From Psychroserpens sp041224425 (GTDB lineage: Bacteria; Bacteroidota; Bacteroidia; Flavobacteriales; Flavobacteriaceae): DNA of 64,000 nucleotides. The position numbers were made by a program, and so were the translations under genes. The first letter of the stretch is position 1; each line of letters opens with the position of its first letter. The notes under the pieces were generated by a model. That model saw only the letters and a list, made by a program, of their open reading frames with translations. It did no database searches and was not told the origin of the DNA. Below, in pieces: positions 59,639 to 64,000 of the stretch. Location of the stretch: positions 124,001 through 188,000 of the forward strand of contig NZ_JBGFGL010000071.1 of NCBI RefSeq assembly GCF_041224425.1. Direction: 5' to 3'.

Positions 59639-59955
59639 TTAGTTGTCAGGTTTGTATTTGTAATGTGTTGCATTTCTACATTCAGATAGTATTTGCAATA
59701 TATTGTACTTGCCTTCAGCTAAAGCAATCTTCTTTTTTGCACTCCATTTTTTAATTTTTTTTCAAAAAGTATAGCTTGTTCAATATCGTTAAACTCTTGG
59801 TGAAATATTAATTCCACAGGTCTTCTTTTATAAGTAAAGCAATTTTTGTTTAATCCTTTTTGATGTTCTTCAAACCGTTTTGAAACATTATTCGTGACAC
59901 CAGTATAAGTTAAGTCATCAGAACATTTTAATATATAAACAAAATACGTTTTCAT
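59639..59955 (-). pseudogene. GIY-YIG nuclease-domain gene with a frameshift
   Basis: The intact frame gives 78 residues (59719-59955): FVYILKCSDDLTYTGVTNNV then KRFEEHQKGLNK, the GIY-YIG core, and EFNDIEQAILFEKKLKN. There it leaves the family pattern (GVQKRRLL, stop at 59719). One base added in the A run near 59750 puts the next frame in phase: KKWSAKKKIALAEGKYNILQ, then ILSECRNATHYKYKPDN to a stop at 59639, which is the usual family ending. So one base seems to have been lost, or the genome read may have an error in the run. It interrupts the kynurenine run. Confidence 0.7.
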
Positions 59956-59959
59956 AATT

Positions 59960-59985
59960 TACCTCTCGACTGCGCTCGAGGTGAC
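59960..59985. repeat. TCGAGCGCAGTCGAGA repeat, right of the GIY-YIG gene
   Basis: CCTCTCGACTGCGCTCGAGG then TGACA, the reverse complement of the 21506 unit. It begins five bases before the GIY-YIG start codon. Confidence 0.7.
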
Positions 59986-60028
59986 ATTTTGATTAATTTA
60001 CAAATTCATGTAGGTCGATCTTTCCTTT

Positions 60029-60053
60029 AGAGTGCAGTCGAGAAGCGTGACCT
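60029..60053. repeat. Degenerate copy of the TCGAGCGCAGTCGAGA repeat
   Basis: AGAGTGCAGTCGAGAAGCGT then GACC. One arm of the palindrome has decayed. Confidence 0.5.
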
Positions 60054-60061
60054 TAGTTTTT

Positions 60062-61504
60062 TTAATATTTAATACATACATTTTTAGGTTCGGTAAAAAA
60101 TCGGAGTGCTTCAAAGCCACCTTCCCGTCCAACGCCTGACGCTTTAACACCTCCAAACGGTGTTCGTAAATCACGCATCATCCAAGTATTGACCCAAACA
60201 ATACCTGCTTGTAATTGCTGACTCATGTGCATGGTGCGTTTTAAATTGTTGGTCCATAAGGTTGCTGATAGGCCATACTTTACTTTATTAGCCATCAGCA
60301 ATACGTCATCTTCAGTATCAAAAGGCATCATGGTGACTACTGGTCCGAAGATTTCCTCTTGATTGACACGGCATTCATCTGTGCTGACTTCAATGACTGT
60401 AGGTTCCAGATAATAGCCGTTTTCATATCCTTCAACTACAACCTCATTGCCACCACATAAAACCGTTCCGCTTTCCTCTTTAGCGATGTTGATATAATCT
60501 TTTACTTTTTCAAGATGCGGTTTGGAAACCAAAGCACCAATATTGGTATGAGCTTCTGAAGGATGTCCAACGTTAAGCTGCTTTACTTTTGCTACAAAAT
60601 CTACTTTAAATTGTTCATAAATTGTGCGCTCCACAAAAATCCGACTTCCACAAAGGCAAATCTGACCTTGATTGGCAAAAGACGAACGAACCGTTGTATT
60701 GAGCATATCCTCATAATCACAATCGGCAAAAATGATGTTTGGGTTTTTTCCACCGAGTTCCAAAGATAATTTTTTAAACATTGGTGCTGCGGTTTTGGCA
60801 ATATGTGCGCCAGTTGCTGTTCCTCCTGTAAAACTTATGGCTTTAATATCTGGATGCTCAATAATAGCTTGTCCTGTTGAAACTCCCAAACCATGAACAA
60901 TATTTAAAACACCTTTTGGCAATCCTGCTTCATTACAAATATCTCCAAGAAGATAAGCTGTTACAGGTGTGACTTCACTAGGTTTGGCAACAACGCAATT
61001 TCCAGCCGCAAGTGCAGGCGCGATTTTCCATGTGAATAGGTAGAGTGGAAGGTTCCAAGGAGAAATGCACCCCACGACACCAATCGGTTGACGTAAAGTG
61101 TAATTTATGGCTTGCTGACCTACACTTTCATGGCTTTCACTGGAAAATTGCGTGATGGCATTTCCAAAGAAACGAAAGTTACTTGCTGCTCTTGGAATAT
61201 CGACACTTTTAGCCAAGCTAACAGGCTTCCCGTTATCCTTGCTTTCGGCTTCGGCAAAACGTTGTAGGTTATCTTCGAGTAATTCTGAAATTTTAATGAG
61301 TATCCGACTGCGTTCTTCCAAAGAGGTTTGTGACCATTGTTTAAAGGCTGATTTGGCACTTTGATAGGCTTGTTCTACATCTTTAGATGATGAATTTGGG
61401 ATTTGTCCATACACTTCACCATTGGCTGGATTAAAATTGTCGAGCCATTGATCATCTATCGGGTTTTGAAAGTTGCCGTTAATGTAATTCTGAATGTTCA
61501 TCAT
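60062..61504 (-). CDS. Aldehyde dehydrogenase, probable 2-aminomuconate semialdehyde dehydrogenase
   Basis: A 480-residue NAD-dependent aldehyde dehydrogenase with CISPWNLPLYLFTWKIAPAL, FTGGTATGAHIA, LELGGKNPNI and GQICLCGSRIF (catalytic Cys). It is normal in length. In the kynurenine route via 2-aminomuconate this enzyme oxidises 2-aminomuconate-6-semialdehyde made by ACMSD; the neighbours ACMSD and RidA-like deaminase support the call. Its ATG overlaps the deaminase stop (ATGA), so the two are translated together. Confidence 0.88.
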   Translation of the reverse strand: MMNIQNYINGNFQNPIDDQWLDNFNPANGEVYGQIPNSSSKDVEQAYQSAKSAFKQWSQTSLEERSRILIKISELLEDNLQRFAEAESKDNGKPVSLAKSVDIPRAASNFRFFGNAITQFSSESHESVGQQAINYTLRQPIGVVGCISPWNLPLYLFTWKIAPALAAGNCVVAKPSEVTPVTAYLLGDICNEAGLPKGVLNIVHGLGVSTGQAIIEHPDIKAISFTGGTATGAHIAKTAAPMFKKLSLELGGKNPNIIFADCDYEDMLNTTVRSSFANQGQICLCGSRIFVERTIYEQFKVDFVAKVKQLNVGHPSEAHTNIGALVSKPHLEKVKDYINIAKEESGTVLCGGNEVVVEGYENGYYLEPTVIEVSTDECRVNQEEIFGPVVTMMPFDTEDDVLLMANKVKYGLSATLWTNNLKRTMHMSQQLQAGIVWVNTWMMRDLRTPFGGVKASGVGREGGFEALRFFTEPKNVCIKY

Positions 61505-61905
61505 TGTTTTTTATAAGCCATAACCTTTATTTCTATAACCAAATCAGGATGTGGTAATTGATGTACCGCAACAGTTGTTCGTGTTGGCCCAGTTTCTTTA
61601 TCAAAAAACTCTGCATACGCTTTGTTGTAATCAGCAAAATCGTTCATATTGACTAAAAAGGACGTGACGTCAACAACATCTTTCAGGCTTGATCCAACCG
61701 ATTGCAGGTTTTTGTCAATATTTTTTAAAACCTCCTGTGTTTGTGTGTATGCGTTGAGACGTTTTGTTCCCATTTCATCAATAATGTCAACACCAGCTAT
61801 GGAATTGTCTGGTCGTCTAGAACTTGTGCCAGAAACGAAGATAAAATCACCAACTTGTTTTATATGAGGATAAGCACCTCTTGGAGTTACGGTTTTGTTG
61901 CTCAT
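61501..61905 (-). CDS. RidA-family protein, probable 2-aminomuconate deaminase
   Basis: A 134-residue YjgF/YER057c/UK114-type protein. It has GDFIFVSGTSSRRPDN near the start and PTRTTVAVHQLPHPDLVIEI near the end, with the Arg typical of active RidA-type members. In tryptophan pathways of this kind a family member deaminates 2-aminomuconate, and the place directly before the semialdehyde dehydrogenase fits. General imine deamination is the alternative role. Confidence 0.85.
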   Translation of the reverse strand: MSNKTVTPRGAYPHIKQVGDFIFVSGTSSRRPDNSIAGVDIIDEMGTKRLNAYTQTQEVLKNIDKNLQSVGSSLKDVVDVTSFLVNMNDFADYNKAYAEFFDKETGPTRTTVAVHQLPHPDLVIEIKVMAYKKQ

Positions 61906-61913
61906 AATTAATT

Positions 61914-63320
61914 TTATAATCCAGCTATTCTGTCGTCTTCAAGAATAGCTTCGGTTTGTGTTTTTACTTTATTTAGAATGTCTTCCAAAATAGCTTTGTC
62001 TTCAAGATTTTTGGTAGTTATCAAGCCATCAGCTAACATATTTAAAATAGCCTTGTCTTGGGCACGACCTCTAAGCATAGCTTGTCTGTAGCCAATATGT
62101 TCATTGAAGGTCACCAAGCTGTATTTTGAAGAATAGTCTTTTGGAAACTCTTTTTCTAGAGCCATTTCAATCTTACGCTTCTCCTTAAAAATCGGATTGG
62201 CAACATGGTCTCGCATTTCGTAAAAATTATCAATAGCCAAATCGGCAATAGCATCCGTATCTTTCTTTCTTGATTTTTCGTATTCAGCAAAAATACGTTC
62301 CCAATCGCCTTCATAGGCATCCAAAAACGTATCGAACTCAACCACATCTTCAAACGAGGCATTCATACCTTGTCCGTAAAACGGAACGATAGCATGAGCC
62401 GAATCTCCCATGAGTAGTGTGTTGCCTTTATAATGCCAAGGCGAACATTTTACAGTTCCCAAAGGTGCTGTTGGATTATCAAAGAAGTCATCGACTAGAT
62501 TTGGCATCAAGGCTAAGGCATCAGGAAATTCTTTTTTAAAGAAAGCAGTCACCATTTCTGGCGTGGTCAAATTATTAAAGTTGTATGCACCTTGATCATA
62601 AGCTAGAAATAAGGTGACCGTAAAACTACCATCCAAATTTGGTAAGGCAATGAGCATGAATTCTCCTCTAGGCCAAATATGCAAGGCATTCTTATAGGTT
62701 TTGTATCCACCATCTTCTGTTGGGAGAATCGCTAATTCCTTATAACCATGTGTGAGGTAATCTTGCGAAAAACTAAATAGGAATTTTTTCTCTAGATAGT
62801 AACTTTTTCTTAGAGCTGAACCTGCGCCATCGGTTGCAATGATAACATCGGCATCTTCTACAAACTCTTTTTTGGTTTCGTAATCCTTAAATCGTGCTGT
62901 AGTTTTTTCAAAGTCAACTGATACACATTTTTTGTTGAAATGAATTTTTACATTGTCATGGGCTTCAGCTTCATCTAAAAGCAAAGCGTTGAGTCCGCCT
63001 CTGGAGATTGAATTGATGTATTCATGGTCGCGACCACTGTAATTGGACAAAAACGTGTTGCCTTCCTCATCGTGGATCATTCTACCATTCATCGGAATAC
63101 AAAGTGCTTTGACTTTATCTTCAATACCAACAAGTTTCATTCCTTTGTTACCACGATCGGAAAATGCCAAGTTGATGGAGCGACCTGCAGAAATATCTGT
63201 TGTTCGTAAATCTGGTCGCATTTCGTAAACAGTTACATTATAACCACGTTGACCTAATCTTAAAGCGAGAAGACTTCCGCAAAGACCAGCGCCAATTATA
63301 AGAATGTTTTGTTGTTTCAT
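61914..63320 (-). CDS. kmo: Kynurenine 3-monooxygenase
   Basis: An FAD-dependent hydroxylase of 468 residues that converts kynurenine to 3-hydroxykynurenine. The FAD-binding motif is LIIGAGLCGSLLALRLGQRG, the family motif VIIATDGAGSALRK is in the middle, and LLMGDSAHAIVPFYGQGMNA closes the cofactor site. The C-terminal helices may contact the outer face of the membrane as in the fungal enzymes. It abuts kynU (no spacer) and lies eight bases before the deaminase gene. Confidence 0.95.
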   Translation of the reverse strand: MKQQNILIIGAGLCGSLLALRLGQRGYNVTVYEMRPDLRTTDISAGRSINLAFSDRGNKGMKLVGIEDKVKALCIPMNGRMIHDEEGNTFLSNYSGRDHEYINSISRGGLNALLLDEAEAHDNVKIHFNKKCVSVDFEKTTARFKDYETKKEFVEDADVIIATDGAGSALRKSYYLEKKFLFSFSQDYLTHGYKELAILPTEDGGYKTYKNALHIWPRGEFMLIALPNLDGSFTVTLFLAYDQGAYNFNNLTTPEMVTAFFKKEFPDALALMPNLVDDFFDNPTAPLGTVKCSPWHYKGNTLLMGDSAHAIVPFYGQGMNASFEDVVEFDTFLDAYEGDWERIFAEYEKSRKKDTDAIADLAIDNFYEMRDHVANPIFKEKRKIEMALEKEFPKDYSSKYSLVTFNEHIGYRQAMLRGRAQDKAILNMLADGLITTKNLEDKAILEDILNKVKTQTEAILEDDRIAGL

Positions 63321-64000
63321 TTAGTTTAAAATAGTTTTTAAGCGATTCACAAATTGAAAGACATCCATATAGGAATTATAAAGAGGAACGGGAGCGCATC
63401 TAATCACGTCAGGTTCTCTCCAATCGGTTATGATTCCTGCTTCAAAAAGTTTGGTATGTAAGGATTTGTCTGCATTTTTCACTTGAATGGATAGCTGACA
63501 ACCACGCTGTTCAGGATCTTTTGGTGTAATGATTTTAATATGGTCATTGTTGAGCTCATTCAATAAAAACTCAAAATAGCCTGTCAGTTGCTTTGATTTT
63601 TTGCAAAGGTTGTCAAAGCCAGCAGTTTTAAAAACATCTAAGGATGCTCTTATAGCAGCCATCGAAAGGATAGGCGGATTGCTCAATTGCCAACCTTCAG
63701 CGCCAGGAAGTTGATCAAACTCATCACGCATTTTGAAACGGGTTTCTTTGTTGTGTGACCACCAACCTGTAAAGCGGTTCAAGTCTTTTCGATGGGCATG
63801 ACGTTCATGTACAAAAGCTCCTGAAAGGCTTCCGGGACCAGAATTCAAATATTTATACGTACACCAAACGGCAAAATCAGCTCCAGAATCATGTAGGTTT
63901 AATTGTACATTTCCTGCGCCATGTGCACAGTCGAAACCTACAGTGCAACCATAGGAATGACCTAACTCTGTAATGCGCTTTAAATCGAAAAACTGACCTG
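63321..64000 (-). CDS. kynU: Kynureninase KynU, C-terminal part (5' end beyond the window)
   Basis: The frame is open to the right edge. Translation of the minus strand from 64000 gives GHSYGCTVGFDCAHGAGNVQ, then LNLHDSGADFAVWCTYKYLN and SGPGSLSGAFVHERH. The Asp of FDCAHG and the Lys of CTYKYLN are the PLP-contacting residues of kynureninase. The end has FEAGIITDWREPDVIRCAPV. The enzyme cleaves 3-hydroxykynurenine to 3-hydroxyanthranilate and alanine. At least 226 residues are visible of an expected 420 or so. It is the first visible gene of the minus-strand tryptophan run. Confidence 0.95.
   Translation of the reverse strand, partial: GQFFDLKRITELGHSYGCTVGFDCAHGAGNVQLNLHDSGADFAVWCTYKYLNSGPGSLSGAFVHERHAHRKDLNRFTGWWSHNKETRFKMRDEFDQLPGAEGWQLSNPPILSMAAIRASLDVFKTAGFDNLCKKSKQLTGYFEFLLNELNNDHIKIITPKDPEQRGCQLSIQVKNADKSLHTKLFEAGIITDWREPDVIRCAPVPLYNSYMDVFQFVNRLKTILN

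Noticed and set aside
59719..59955. Programmed frameshift in the GIY-YIG gene
   Set aside because: A slippery A run is present, but I see no stimulatory hairpin or stop arrangement that supports programmed shifting; simple loss of a base is more likely.
1..64000. tRNA, rRNA, prophage, integrase or transposase genes
   Set aside because: Looked for in the spacers and among the encoded proteins; none found that I can support.

Overview
The window reads as the chromosome of a marine-type member of the Flavobacteriaceae (Bacteroidota). The support is gliding genes gldB and gldC, two type IX secretion (T9SS) cargo proteins with type A sorting tails, Bacteroidota-style promoters (TTG, about 20 bases, TAnnTTTG), low GC with AT-rich spacers, a DnaG of the flavobacterial form, and many families typical of the group (GDYXXLXY, DUF4230, DUF5522, DUF4136). 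I see no rRNA, tRNA, CRISPR array, insertion sequence or phage gene.

Layout. 1-4.2 kb: the end of a sulfotransferase-domain protein, a polyprenyl diphosphate synthase, and a sigma factor/membrane protein/outer-membrane barrel set. 4.3-9.3 kb: dnaG, an atypical NarL-type regulator, nadE, and gldB-gldC. 9.4-12.9 kb: four tandem paralogues of an unknown secreted protein. 13-18.1 kb: a DUF4230 protein, a secreted protein and a MORN protein that share one promoter architecture, with a TetR regulator between them. 18.2-33.4 kb: one long phenylacetyl-CoA degradation operon, paaEABCD-G-H-I-J-Z-F-Y, ending in E2 and fused E1 subunits of a 2-oxoacid dehydrogenase. A perfect 22-bp palindrome sits just after its promoter. 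33.4-38.8 kb: a small helical secreted protein, a SulP transporter, a DUF4136 lipoprotein, hutU with a coupled 53-residue gene, and a small HExxH protein. 38.8-46.9 kb: two related giant T9SS cargo proteins. 47-57 kb: a PLP deaminase, a LysM glucosaminidase, hemL, two Spy-like proteins, membrane proteins and an M49-like lipoprotein. 57-64 kb: the kynurenine pathway on the minus strand (kynU, kmo, deaminase, dehydrogenase, SDR, 3-hydroxyanthranilate dioxygenase, ACMS decarboxylase).

The theme is amino-acid catabolism: phenylalanine/phenylacetate, histidine and tryptophan routes lie within about 46 kb. The paa cluster has no phenylacetate-CoA ligase (paaK) but carries a 2-oxoacid dehydrogenase, which suggests that phenylacetyl-CoA may be made directly from phenylpyruvate.

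The most unusual structure is below gene level. Several families of short palindromic repeats occupy most spacers of the paa operon, one copy is read in frame inside paaH, and another family flanks a frameshifted GIY-YIG nuclease gene in the kynurenine cluster. Other notable points are a primase lacking all its zinc ligands, a response regulator with Glu in place of the phospho-acceptor Asp, a PaaZ carrying an extra DinB/DUF1569-like domain, and an SDR lacking the YxxxK catalytic pair.
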